Assembly (NCBI GenBank): GCA_965199095.1
Contig: CBDAQM010000005.1
Span: 151,869 to 215,868, forward strand
Origin: LMUY01 sp965199095
GTDB lineage: Bacteria; Pseudomonadota; Alphaproteobacteria; Acetobacterales; Acetobacteraceae
DNA: 64,000 nucleotides
Direction: 5' to 3'
This document shows, piece after piece, positions 32,816-40,181 of this stretch; the first letter of the stretch is position 1, and the number at the start of each line of letters is the position of its first letter. Made by a program: the position numbers and the translations under genes. The notes under the pieces are model-generated. The model ran no database searches. It saw only the letters and a program-made list of their open reading frames with translations, and was not told the origin of the DNA.

Positions 32816-33708
32816 ATGACCACGATGCGGCGCATGGGGATCGATTTCGGCGGCACGAAGATCGAGTACGCGGTGCTGGACCCGGGCGGCACGATGCTGC
32901 TCCGCCGCCGCACCCCGACGCCGGGCTTGTATGACGATGCGGTGCGCAGCCTGGCCGCCCTGGTCGCGGCGGTGGAGGCCGAACTCGGCGCCGTCAGCGT
33001 CGGGATCGGCATCCCCGGCGTGATCAGCCCGGCGACCGGGTTGGTGAAGAACGCCAATTCCATCGCGCTGAACGGCCATGCGCTGGACCGGGACCTGGCC
33101 GACGCGCTGGGCCGCCCGGTGCGGGTGGAAAACGACGCCAACTGCTTCGCCCTGTCCGAGGCAGCCGATGGCGCCGGTGCGGCGCGCGGACCGTGTTCGG
33201 CGTGATCATCGGCACTGGCTGCGGCGCCGGCATCGTGGTGGACGACCGCGTCGTGCCGGGGCGCAACCGCGTCGCCGGGGAGTGGGGGCACAACCCGCTG
33301 CCCTGGGTCACGCAGGCGGATTTGCCGCTGCCGCAATGTTGGTGCGGCCAGGTCGGCTGCCTGGAGACCCTGGTGGCGGGGCCATCCCTGGCGGCGGACG
33401 CGGACGGCCCCGGCGCCCGCGACGCGTCCGCCTGCCGGCCCGTGCCGCGGCCGGCGATGCGGTCGCCGCGGCGGCCCTCGCGCGCCACGCCGACCGGCTG
33501 GCGCGGGCTGGCGCAGGTGGTGAATTTGTTGGATCCGGACGTGGTGGTGCTGGGTGGCGGGTTGTCCAACATGGACCACCTCTACCAGCAACTGCCGTCA
33601 TTGATGGCACGGCACGTGTTCAGCGACGTATCCTCCACCCCCGTGCTGCGGGCGAAGCATGGGGACAGTTCCGGGGTGCGCGGGGCGGCCTGGCTGTGGC
33701 CGCTGTAG
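32816..33708 (+). pseudogene. ROK-family sugar kinase, disrupted by several frameshifts
   Basis: The N-terminal part, GIDFGGTKIEYAVLDPGG to RVENDANCFALSEA, is in one frame (stop about 33205). The next part, VFGVIIGTGCGAGIV to the zinc motif CWCGQVGCLETLVAGPSL, is in a second frame from about 33190. AGDAVAAAALARHADRLAR around 33450-33505 is in a third frame, and GLAQVVNLLDPDVVVLGGGL then returns to the second. At least three indels break a roughly 297-codon fructokinase/Mak-like gene. Either it is a true pseudogene or this stretch has assembly errors; the neighbouring gene also carries a frameshift. Confidence 0.85.
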
Positions 33709-33772
33709 AGGGGGCCAGCAGACGATAGACCCGGGCGATGCTCCAGGCTAAACTCGGGTAAACGTAACCGAG

Positions 33773-33979
33773 GTGGGACCCGCCGTGGATGCCTCCATCC
33801 CGACCCGCCGAACGGGACGCGGGATCGTGCATGGCCTGGCCTGGACCTACCAGACCATCGCGTTCTACGCCGTGCTTGCCAGCTTCGGCATCGTTTTCCT
33901 CGGCTGGAACCTGCCGGCAACGCTCCTGTACTTGGTGTTGCCGCGAAGGGTCTCCGCCCGGGTTCTGGCCAGTTCATGA
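33773..33979 (+). CDS. N-terminal membrane segment split from the following acyltransferase by a frameshift
   Basis: A 68-codon frame with one hydrophobic helix (TIAFYAVLASFGIVFLGW) ending PRRVSARVLASS. Its stop overlaps the ATG of the next frame. Reading with one extra base near 33967 would give ARVL-GQFMIMHGFRT, joining it smoothly to the acyltransferase. It is therefore most likely the detached N-terminus of that protein rather than a separate gene. Confidence 0.6.
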   Translation: MGPAVDASIPTRRTGRGIVHGLAWTYQTIAFYAVLASFGIVFLGWNLPATLLYLVLPRRVSARVLASS

Positions 33980-34563
33980 TCATGCATGGTTTCCGCACCT
34001 TGCTGGGGCTGATGCGCGTCGCCGGACTGGCGCGGTTCGACCTGTCGGCGCTGGACGGGCTGTCGGACGAGCCGGGCTTGGTCATCGCGCCCAACCATCC
34101 GACGCTGTTGGACGCGCTGCTCGTCGCCTCCCGCCTGCCGCGGGTCGTGTGCATCACGAAGGCATCGTTGTGGGACAACCCGCTGCTCGGGGCCGGCGCC
34201 AGGCTGGCAGGATACATCCGCAACGACGAACCGCACCGCCTGGTGCGTCGCGCCGGCGCGGCGGTGAGGGGCGGCAGCCACTTGCTGATCTTCCCCGAAG
34301 GCACCCGCACCACGACCATGCCGCTCGGGCCGTTCAAGGCGGGTTTCGCCCTGATGGCGCTGCAGGCCGGCGCGCCGGTCCAGACGGTGTTCCTGGACAC
34401 CAGCTCGCCCTATCTGAGCAAGGGCTGGCCCTTGCTGCGCCGGCCGGCCTTCCCGCTGGCCTACCGCGCCCGGCTGGGCCGGCGCTTCAGCGTGGACGGC
34501 CCGGCGGAGGCGTTCTGCAGCCGGCTCGAAGCCTATGTCCGGACCGAACTCGGCCGCGCTTGA
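33976..34563 (+). CDS. Lysophospholipid acyltransferase (PlsC-like), first of the APE-like cluster
   Basis: A 195-residue LPLAT domain with the catalytic NHPTLLD (HX4D) box, then RNDEPHRLVRRAGAA and the FPEGTRTT acceptor-binding box, both intact. It lacks the usual N-terminal transmembrane helix, which is present in another frame immediately upstream (see 33773-33979). It probably transfers an acyl chain to a lipid headgroup or glycolipid. The TTG start of the glycosyltransferase overlaps its stop, so the two are coupled, as in APE clusters where these functions are adjacent or fused. Confidence 0.85.
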   Translation: MIMHGFRTLLGLMRVAGLARFDLSALDGLSDEPGLVIAPNHPTLLDALLVASRLPRVVCITKASLWDNPLLGAGARLAGYIRNDEPHRLVRRAGAAVRGGSHLLIFPEGTRTTTMPLGPFKAGFALMALQAGAPVQTVFLDTSSPYLSKGWPLLRRPAFPLAYRARLGRRFSVDGPAEAFCSRLEAYVRTELGRA

Positions 34564-35306
34564 GACATCTGGTCCTGCTGCCGTCGTTCAACAGCGGAGC
34601 CCGGCTGGTCGAGACGGTGCAGGCGGCGCGTGCCCAGTGGTCACCCGTCTGGGTCGTGCTGGACGGCAGCACGGACGGGTCGGACGCGGCGCTGGCTGCC
34701 CTGCCACAGGATGATGGGCTGAGGGTGTTCACCCTCGCGGCGAACCGCGGCAAAGGGGCCGCCATCCTGCATGGCCTGCGGGCGGCGGCGGCGGCGGGCT
34801 TCACCCATGTCGTCACGATGGATGCGGACGGGCAGCATCCGGCGTCCTCGATCCCGCGCTTCATTGCAGCGTCCGAAGCCAATCCCGGCGCGATGATCCT
34901 TGGCGTGCCGCAATTCGGGCCGGACGCACCGGCGCTGCGGGTCGGCGGACGCCGCATCTCCAACTGGTGGGCCAATTTGGAGACGGTCTGGAGCGGGATC
35001 GGCGACTCGCTGTTCGGACTCCGCGTCTACCCGGTGGCGCCCTTGCTCGCGATCATGGAACGGCAGCGCTGGATGCGCCGCTACGATTTCGATGCGGAGG
35101 CGGCGGTGCGGTTATGCTGGGCCGGCGTCACGCCCATCAACCTGCCGGCCCCCGTGCGCTACTTCCGGGCGGATGAGGGCGGTGTCAGCCACTTCCGCTA
35201 CGGACGCGACAATGTCCTGCTCACCTGGATGCATATCCGGCTGATGCTGGGCTTCCTGCCGCGCTTGCCACGCTTGCTGTGGCGCCGGGCAGGGCGACGG
35301 CGCTGA
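34560..35306 (+). CDS. Glycosyltransferase family 2 (APE-like cluster)
   Basis: A 248-residue GT-A enzyme: LLPSFNSGARL, WVVLDGSTDGS, ANRGKGAAILHGL, VVTMDADGQHP (metal-binding DxD region), and a C-terminal RVGGRRISNWWANLETVWSGIGDSLFGLRVYP resembling dolichyl-phosphate/polyprenyl glycosyltransferases. A TTG start overlaps the acyltransferase stop (TTGA). Its last 86 bases are antisense to the polysaccharide deacetylase gene. It probably adds sugar or a polar group to the lipid made by this cluster. Confidence 0.85.
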   Translation: MRHLVLLPSFNSGARLVETVQAARAQWSPVWVVLDGSTDGSDAALAALPQDDGLRVFTLAANRGKGAAILHGLRAAAAAGFTHVVTMDADGQHPASSIPRFIAASEANPGAMILGVPQFGPDAPALRVGGRRISNWWANLETVWSGIGDSLFGLRVYPVAPLLAIMERQRWMRRYDFDAEAAVRLCWAGVTPINLPAPVRYFRADEGGVSHFRYGRDNVLLTWMHIRLMLGFLPRLPRLLWRRAGRRR

Positions 35307-36120
35307 GGCCGGCCGCGCGGAATGCCGCCAGCAAGGCGGGCAGCACCGCGAGACCAACGGCACTGCCGCACGCCATGCGCGCCGCGCCGCCATCATGCAG
35401 CAGGAGCACGTCGCCGGGCGACAGGTCCCGCACCAGCCGGCGCAGGATGGTGGGAGGATCGCTGCACCGCGTGTCGTAGCCGCGGCGGCTCCAGCTCGCC
35501 AGGCCGAGGCCGAGGCGGGCCAGAAGCGGGTGCAGCGGCGGGCTGCGGAACCCCATCGGCGCGCGGAACCATCGCGGCGCCACGCCGGCCACGTCGGACA
35601 AGGCCGCCTGTGCGCCGGCCACCTCGCGTTGCAACGGCCGTCCCAGCAGGCAGGCGAAATGGCGCGGATGCGTGAAGCTGTGGTTTTCGACGCGGTGCCC
35701 GGCCGCGACGATCCGGCGCGTCAGCACAGGCTGTGCCAGCGCCCGTTCGGCGATGCAGAAGAAGCTGGCGGTGACGCCGGCCGCCGCGAGCAGGTCCAGC
35801 ACGCGGGGAGTCACCTCCGGGTCAGGGCCGTCGTCGAAGGTCAATCCGACGGTCCGGCCCGGCTGCGGCAGGCGATGGAGCACCGGCCCCAGCAACTGGC
35901 TCCGCGGCGCCATGCCGGACGCAGCGAGCAGCGCGTGGTCGGCCGCCACGCTCGCCAGCAAGCCGGGCCACCAGGCGGGATGCAGCGCCAACATCCCGGC
36001 TGCCGTGCCATGCAGCCCGGCGGACAGGCGCAGCGCCAGGGACGGCCGCCACGGCTCAGCCACCGGCACGCAAGCGGGCGAAGGCCCGCGCCACGGCCAA
36101 TGGCGAGGAGTGCTGGTCAT
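35221..36120 (-). CDS. Polysaccharide deacetylase-family protein
   Basis: A 299-residue NodB-homology protein. LTFDDGPDPEVTPRVLDLLAAAGVTASFFCI has the metal-binding DD pair, then NHSFTHPRHFACLLG (histidine ligands), WFRAPMGFRSP, and LLLHDGG near the end. An N-terminal region of about 90 residues includes a hydrophobic part (LLASVAADHALLA). It removes acyl groups from sugars or lipids. A GTG at 36063 gives a shorter start with far less overlap of the next gene. It is the second minus-strand gene inside the APE-like cluster. Confidence 0.85.
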   Translation of the reverse strand: MTSTPRHWPWRGPSPACVPVAEPWRPSLALRLSAGLHGTAAGMLALHPAWWPGLLASVAADHALLAASGMAPRSQLLGPVLHRLPQPGRTVGLTFDDGPDPEVTPRVLDLLAAAGVTASFFCIAERALAQPVLTRRIVAAGHRVENHSFTHPRHFACLLGRPLQREVAGAQAALSDVAGVAPRWFRAPMGFRSPPLHPLLARLGLGLASWSRRGYDTRCSDPPTILRRLVRDLSPGDVLLLHDGGAARMACGSAVGLAVLPALLAAFRAAGLSAVALPGATASVASAAGSPASAGYASR

Positions 36121-36727
36121 GACGGAAACGCCAGCGCCGGACTGCGAACTCGGCCAGGACCATCGCCGCGATCAACGGCGCGTCCAGCACGTTGACGAAC
36201 AGCGACCACGCACGCGCCGGAGCAAACGCCAACAACACCGCCGATGCCGTGAGTTGCAGCACGAAGAAAGCGCACCACGCCTTTGTCACAGTTCGGGTAT
36301 AACTCTGCATCGCAGGCGTCAGCCCGCCACGCAGGCGCAGCGCCAGCCCGGTCACCAGCGCTGTGCGTCCCGGCCGCAGCGTTCGCGCGAAGAGGATGAG
36401 GAGCGAGACGTAGATGATGGCGTGCGAGACGCCCGAACTGGCGATCAGCCCGGCAAGCCCAGCCGCCTGCGACCCCATGACCTTCAGGGCGAGCAGCACC
36501 AGCAGCCCGGTTGCCGCGGCCATCCCCAAGATGCGTTGCCAGGCGGCCGTTTGCCGGAAGGAGACCACCGCCAGCGCCGCCGCCTGCACTGCCGCCGCCG
36601 CAATCGCCAACGCAGTGATGCGGCCCGTGGCGATCGCCGCGTGGGCGGTGAACGGGGCCAGGATGACCGCGCAGCCGCCGAGCAGCAGCAGGAGACGCGT
36701 CGCTGAGTTGCGCAACTGGGCGCGCAT
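36056..36727 (-). CDS. COG4648-like integral membrane protein of APE-type clusters
   Basis: A 223-residue membrane protein with about six hydrophobic helices: LLLLLGGCAVILAPF, ALAIAAAAVQAAALAVVSF, and AIIYVSLLILFARTL followed by the polar block RPGRTALVTGLALRLRGGLTPAMQSYTRTVTKAW. That block and its APE context are typical of the COG4648 family; the role is unknown. The ATG at 36727 was chosen over a frame reaching 36802. It is divergent from the ACP gene. Confidence 0.65.
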   Translation of the reverse strand: MRAQLRNSATRLLLLLGGCAVILAPFTAHAAIATGRITALAIAAAAVQAAALAVVSFRQTAAWQRILGMAAATGLLVLLALKVMGSQAAGLAGLIASSGVSHAIIYVSLLILFARTLRPGRTALVTGLALRLRGGLTPAMQSYTRTVTKAWCAFFVLQLTASAVLLAFAPARAWSLFVNVLDAPLIAAMVLAEFAVRRWRFRHDQHSSPLAVARAFARLRAGG

Positions 36728-36809
36728 CGTCTTTACCGTGTCCTCATCGCGTACATGCCGCCATCCTGTATCCGCTGAAAGATTTGCCCGCCTGCGTCCC
36801 ATCGCCTAG

Positions 36810-36822
36810 CTGTGTTACACAG
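36810..36822. promoter_or_regulatory. Perfect palindrome before the ACP gene (possible operator)
   Basis: CTGTGT-T-ACACAG is a 13-base palindrome nine bases upstream of the ACP start and between the divergent cluster arms. It overlaps the probable ribosome-binding site region (AGGACAG). Confidence 0.35.
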
Positions 36823-36830
36823 GACAGACC

Positions 36831-37130
36831 GTGAAGACCCAAGACACTCCCTATGCATCCGCCACATCCGGGCAGGAGCCGTTTGAACAGGAACTCGCCA
36901 CCCTCCTGGTGACGACGCTGCATCTGGAGATCACCGCCGCCGAGATCGAGCCGGACGCGCCGCTGTTCGGAGAAGGGCTCGGCCTCGACTCGATCGACGC
37001 GCTGGAACTGGCCTTGGCGATCTCGCGCGATTATGGGTTGGAATTGAAATCGGACGACGAGCGCAATCGCTCGGTCTTCACCAGCCTGCGGACGCTGGCC
37101 CGCCATGTTGACGCGCACCGGACCAAGTAG
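36831..37130 (+). CDS. Acyl carrier protein (APE-like cluster)
   Basis: A 99-residue carrier protein with the phosphopantetheine attachment motif GLDSIDALEL (Ser54) and helices typical of ACPs. A GTG start gives MKTQDTPYA. A 20-residue N-terminal tail is longer than in FabC-type ACP, as in APE ACPs. Its 3' end overlaps the ligase gene by 26 bases. It should carry the growing acyl chain between the ligase, ketosynthase and dehydratase. Confidence 0.93.
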   Translation: MKTQDTPYASATSGQEPFEQELATLLVTTLHLEITAAEIEPDAPLFGEGLGLDSIDALELALAISRDYGLELKSDDERNRSVFTSLRTLARHVDAHRTK

Positions 37131-38442
37131 CCTGGCGGCGACCATCGCCCTGGCGGAGCGGGCGCCCGACGCGGTGCTGTTCCGGCTGCCGCACCGCGAC
37201 GTCACCGCTGCCGCCTTCGCCGCGGACGCGCTGCGCCTGGCGGCCGCCCTGCCGGAGGCGCAGTACGCCGTCAACCTGTGCACCGGCCGCTACGGGTTCG
37301 CGGTGGGCTTCGCGGCGGCGTTGCTGCGCGGCCAGGTCAGCCTGCTGACGAGCGACCGGTCGACCGACCGCCTGAACGACCTGCAAGCGCGGTTCCCCGG
37401 CGCCATTGCGCTCACCGATGGCCCCGAGTCCATGCCGTTGTGGAGCCTGGCGGTGCCCCCACCAGGCACGGAGCATGCTCCCCTGCCCGCCATCCCCGCC
37501 AAGCAGCTTGCGGCCCTCGTGTTCACCTCCGGCAGCACCGGGGAACCGGTCGTGCACGCGAAGCACTGGAACGCCCTGGTGCAGCGCAGCCGGGACGCCG
37601 GCGTCGCCTTCGCCTTGGCGGCCGAGGCGCCGGCGACGGTCGTGGGGATGGTGCCGCCGCAGCACATGTATGGGTTCGAGACGACGGTGCTGTTGCCGTT
37701 GCATGCCGCGTGCTCGGCGTGGTGCGGGCCTGCCTTCTACCCCGCCGACATCCGCGCGGCCTTGGCCACGGCGGCGGCGCCGCGCGTGCTGGTGACCACG
37801 CCGCTGCAACTCCGCGCCCTGTTGTCCGCAGCGATGGATGCCCCGGCCTTGGCGCGCGTCATCTCCGCCACGGCGCCGCTGGACGGCGCCATGGCGGCGG
37901 CGGCGGAGCAGCAATGGGGCACGGTCGTGTCCGAAATCTTCGGCGCCACCGAAATGGGGTCGATCGCCAGCCGCCGCACGACGGACGGGCCCGCCTGGAC
38001 GCCCTACCCGACCGTCCGGCTGACGGCGGCGGGCGACGACGTGCTGGTGCAGGCCGAAGGCGCCGAGGACACCGTCCTGGACGATGTGGTGACGTTGCTG
38101 CCGGACGGGCGCTTCCTTCTGCTGGGACGGCGCAGCGACCTGGTGAAGCTGGGCGGCCGCCGGGCCTCGCTCGCCGGGCTGAACCGCGAGCTGGCGGCGG
38201 TCGCCGGCGTGGAGGACGGCGTGTTCGTGCCGCCGGACGCGGACGACCACAGCGCCGCGGCCCGCATGACCGCCTTCGTGGTCGCTCCTGGCGCCGGGGC
38301 GTCCGAGATCCTCGCCGCGCTGCGGGGCCGGATCGACCCGGTGTTCCTGCCGCGCCGGATCGTCCATGTCGATCGGCTGCCGCGCAACGAGTTGGGCAAG
38401 CTGCCGGCCGCCGCCCTGCAGGCGCTGCGGAAGGCGTCCTGA
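37105..38442 (+). CDS. AMP-dependent acyl/aryl ligase (ApeH-like)
   Basis: A 445-residue member of the acyl-adenylate family. ALVFTSGSTGEPVVHAK is the P-loop; MVPPQHMYGFETTVLLPLHA, FGATEMGSIASR and LLPDGRFLLLGRRSDLVKLGG follow, and LPRNELGKLPAAAL contains the catalytic lysine. Short members of this family next to APE ketosynthases load an acyl or aryl starter onto the ACP. It overlaps the ACP gene by 26 bases. Confidence 0.88.
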   Translation: MLTRTGPSSLAATIALAERAPDAVLFRLPHRDVTAAAFAADALRLAAALPEAQYAVNLCTGRYGFAVGFAAALLRGQVSLLTSDRSTDRLNDLQARFPGAIALTDGPESMPLWSLAVPPPGTEHAPLPAIPAKQLAALVFTSGSTGEPVVHAKHWNALVQRSRDAGVAFALAAEAPATVVGMVPPQHMYGFETTVLLPLHAACSAWCGPAFYPADIRAALATAAAPRVLVTTPLQLRALLSAAMDAPALARVISATAPLDGAMAAAAEQQWGTVVSEIFGATEMGSIASRRTTDGPAWTPYPTVRLTAAGDDVLVQAEGAEDTVLDDVVTLLPDGRFLLLGRRSDLVKLGGRRASLAGLNRELAAVAGVEDGVFVPPDADDHSAAARMTAFVVAPGAGASEILAALRGRIDPVFLPRRIVHVDRLPRNELGKLPAAALQALRKAS

Positions 38443-38720
38443 TGCAGCAGACCGGGCAATTCACCATACCGGCCAGCCATCCCAGCCTTCCCGGGCATTT
38501 CCCCGGCCGTCCGGTGGTGCCCGGGGTGGTGTTGCTGGAGGAGGTCCTGGCCTGCCTGCCGCCGGGCCTGACGCTGCTGACGGCCAAATTCACCTCCCCC
38601 GTGCAAGCGCAGGAGACGGTGTGCGTGGCGAGCACGGCGCGCCAGGACGGCAAGGTCCATTTTGCCGCCCATGTCGGCGACCGGGCCGTGCTGCACGGCG
38701 TGGCGGGACCGACCGCATGA
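38442..38720 (+). CDS. Hotdog-fold dehydratase-like protein (ApeI-like)
   Basis: A 92-residue small hotdog protein: FTIPASHPSLPGHFPGRPVVPGVVLLEEVLA is the signature with the HFPGRPVVPG loop. It is short, consistent with ApeI-type FabZ-like dehydratases. The ATG overlaps the ligase stop by one base. It is the only dehydratase visible in the cluster. Confidence 0.85.
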   Translation: MQQTGQFTIPASHPSLPGHFPGRPVVPGVVLLEEVLACLPPGLTLLTAKFTSPVQAQETVCVASTARQDGKVHFAAHVGDRAVLHGVAGPTA

Positions 38721-39694
38721 CTGCCTGGTCCCGCACGCCCGAGCGGGGCGCGGCCTGGCTGGTCCGCCTGATGCTGTGGCTGATGCGGCATGTCGGCTGG
38801 TTCGCCCGCTCCATCGTGCTGCCGAGCATCACGGCCTGGTTCTTCGCCACCTCCAAGTCCGCCCGCGTTGCGTCCCGCGAATACCTGCGCACGGTGCTGG
38901 GGCGGCCGGTCCATGCGTCCGACGTGCTCCGGCACATCCACACCTTTGCCTGCACCATCCTGGACCGCGCGCAGGTGCTGACCGGTAAGGGCGGCGTGGC
39001 GCTGGATGTCTCCGGGTTGGAGCATCTGGAGGCGACGGTCGCCAGCGGGCGCGGCTGCGTGCTGCTGGGCGCCCATCTGGGCAGCTTCGCCGTGCTGCGC
39101 GAGTTGGCCGCGCGCTGCCCGGTGGCGGTGAAGATGCTGATGTACCGCGCCAATGCCGGCGCCTACAGCACCATGATGGAACAGTTGGACCCGGCGACGG
39201 CGCACGCCGTCATCCCGATCGGCGACGTGCAATCCATGTTGCAGGTGCATGAAGCGGTGGCCGCCGGCGCCATCGTGGGCATCCTGGCGGACCGCGTGCC
39301 AGCCGGCAGCCGCACCGTGGCGGCCCCGTTCTTCGGCCGCCCGGCCAACTTCCCGGCCGGTCCCTTTATCCTGGCGGCCAGGCTCGGCGTGCCGGTGCTG
39401 GTGTTCAAGGGCGTGCGCACCGGACCCCGGCGCTATCAGGCCAGCTTCGCGCCGTTCGCGGACCAGGTGGTGCTGCCGCGCGCGACCCGCCAGGCCGCGT
39501 TGCTGGCCGTGGTGTCCCGCTACGCGGCGTGGCTGGAACAATCCTGCCGGGCGCACCCGTTCAACTGGTTCAATTTCTTTCCGTTCTGGGAGCGCGCCGA
39601 CGATGGCCCGACCAAAGCGCGCCCGGTGGTGGCTGCTGTTCGTCCCGTTGGCCAGCCAATGCTGGGCACAGGGCTCGACGCTGCCGCTGGATAA
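38717..39694 (+). CDS. LpxL/LpxM-like acyltransferase missing the catalytic acid (APE-like cluster)
   Basis: A 325-residue LPLAT-family protein with an N-terminal membrane helix (LMLWLMRHVGWFARS) and the cluster-type sequence SGRGCVLLGAHLGSFAVLRELA. The family normally has HX4(D/E), as in HLGSWE; here His120 is followed at +5 by Ala125, so the acid is missing. DRVPAGSRTVAAPFFGRPANFPAGPF and FNWFNFFPFW are conserved. The ATG overlaps the dehydratase stop. It may be a catalytically altered or lipid-binding acyltransferase. Confidence 0.82.
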   Translation: MTAWSRTPERGAAWLVRLMLWLMRHVGWFARSIVLPSITAWFFATSKSARVASREYLRTVLGRPVHASDVLRHIHTFACTILDRAQVLTGKGGVALDVSGLEHLEATVASGRGCVLLGAHLGSFAVLRELAARCPVAVKMLMYRANAGAYSTMMEQLDPATAHAVIPIGDVQSMLQVHEAVAAGAIVGILADRVPAGSRTVAAPFFGRPANFPAGPFILAARLGVPVLVFKGVRTGPRRYQASFAPFADQVVLPRATRQAALLAVVSRYAAWLEQSCRAHPFNWFNFFPFWERADDGPTKARPVVAAVRPVGQPMLGTGLDAAAG

Positions 39695-40181
39695 GGTGAT
39701 GGCCCATCTGGCCGCGGCGCCGGAACGCCGGGCGAGCTTCGTGGAACAGAAAGACTTCGCCGCGCTGACCACGCCACTGCGCAGCGAAGGATCGCTGGAA
39801 TATCGCAAGCCCGACCACCTGGAGAAACTCACCACCCAGCCGCAGTATGAACGCCTCGTGGTCGATGGCGGCCGGCTGATCATCGACAACGGCTCGGACG
39901 CGCCCCGGGTGGTGGAATTGGCCGGACAGCCGGAGATACGCACCCTGGTGGACACGATCCGGGCCGCGTTGTCGGGCAATCTGGCCCTGCTGCGCCAAAG
40001 CTACGACGTGTCCGGCGCCGGCACGCCGGCCGATTGGCAGATGGTGCTGCATCCGCGCGACCCGGCCGTGGCGCGGCTGGTCAAGGAGGTGCGGCTTGCC
40101 GGGGGCGGCGACCTCCGCAGCATCGAAACCGTGGCCCCGAACGGCGACACCGACACGCTGACGATCACGCCGTCGTCTTGA
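39603..40181 (+). CDS. LolA-like outer-membrane lipoprotein carrier protein (ApeL-like)
   Basis: A 192-residue periplasmic protein with a signal peptide (WWLLFVPLASQCWA) and LolA-like features: LDKVMAHLAAAPERRASFVEQKDFAALTTPLRSEGSLEY, KPDHLEKLTTQPQYERLVVDGGRL and LVDTIRAALSGNLALLRQSYDV. It begins 92 bases before the end of the acyltransferase gene in another frame. A LolA-like carrier next to an MMPL exporter is typical of APE clusters and would ferry the lipid across the periplasm. Confidence 0.82.
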   Translation: MARPKRARWWLLFVPLASQCWAQGSTLPLDKVMAHLAAAPERRASFVEQKDFAALTTPLRSEGSLEYRKPDHLEKLTTQPQYERLVVDGGRLIIDNGSDAPRVVELAGQPEIRTLVDTIRAALSGNLALLRQSYDVSGAGTPADWQMVLHPRDPAVARLVKEVRLAGGGDLRSIETVAPNGDTDTLTITPSS

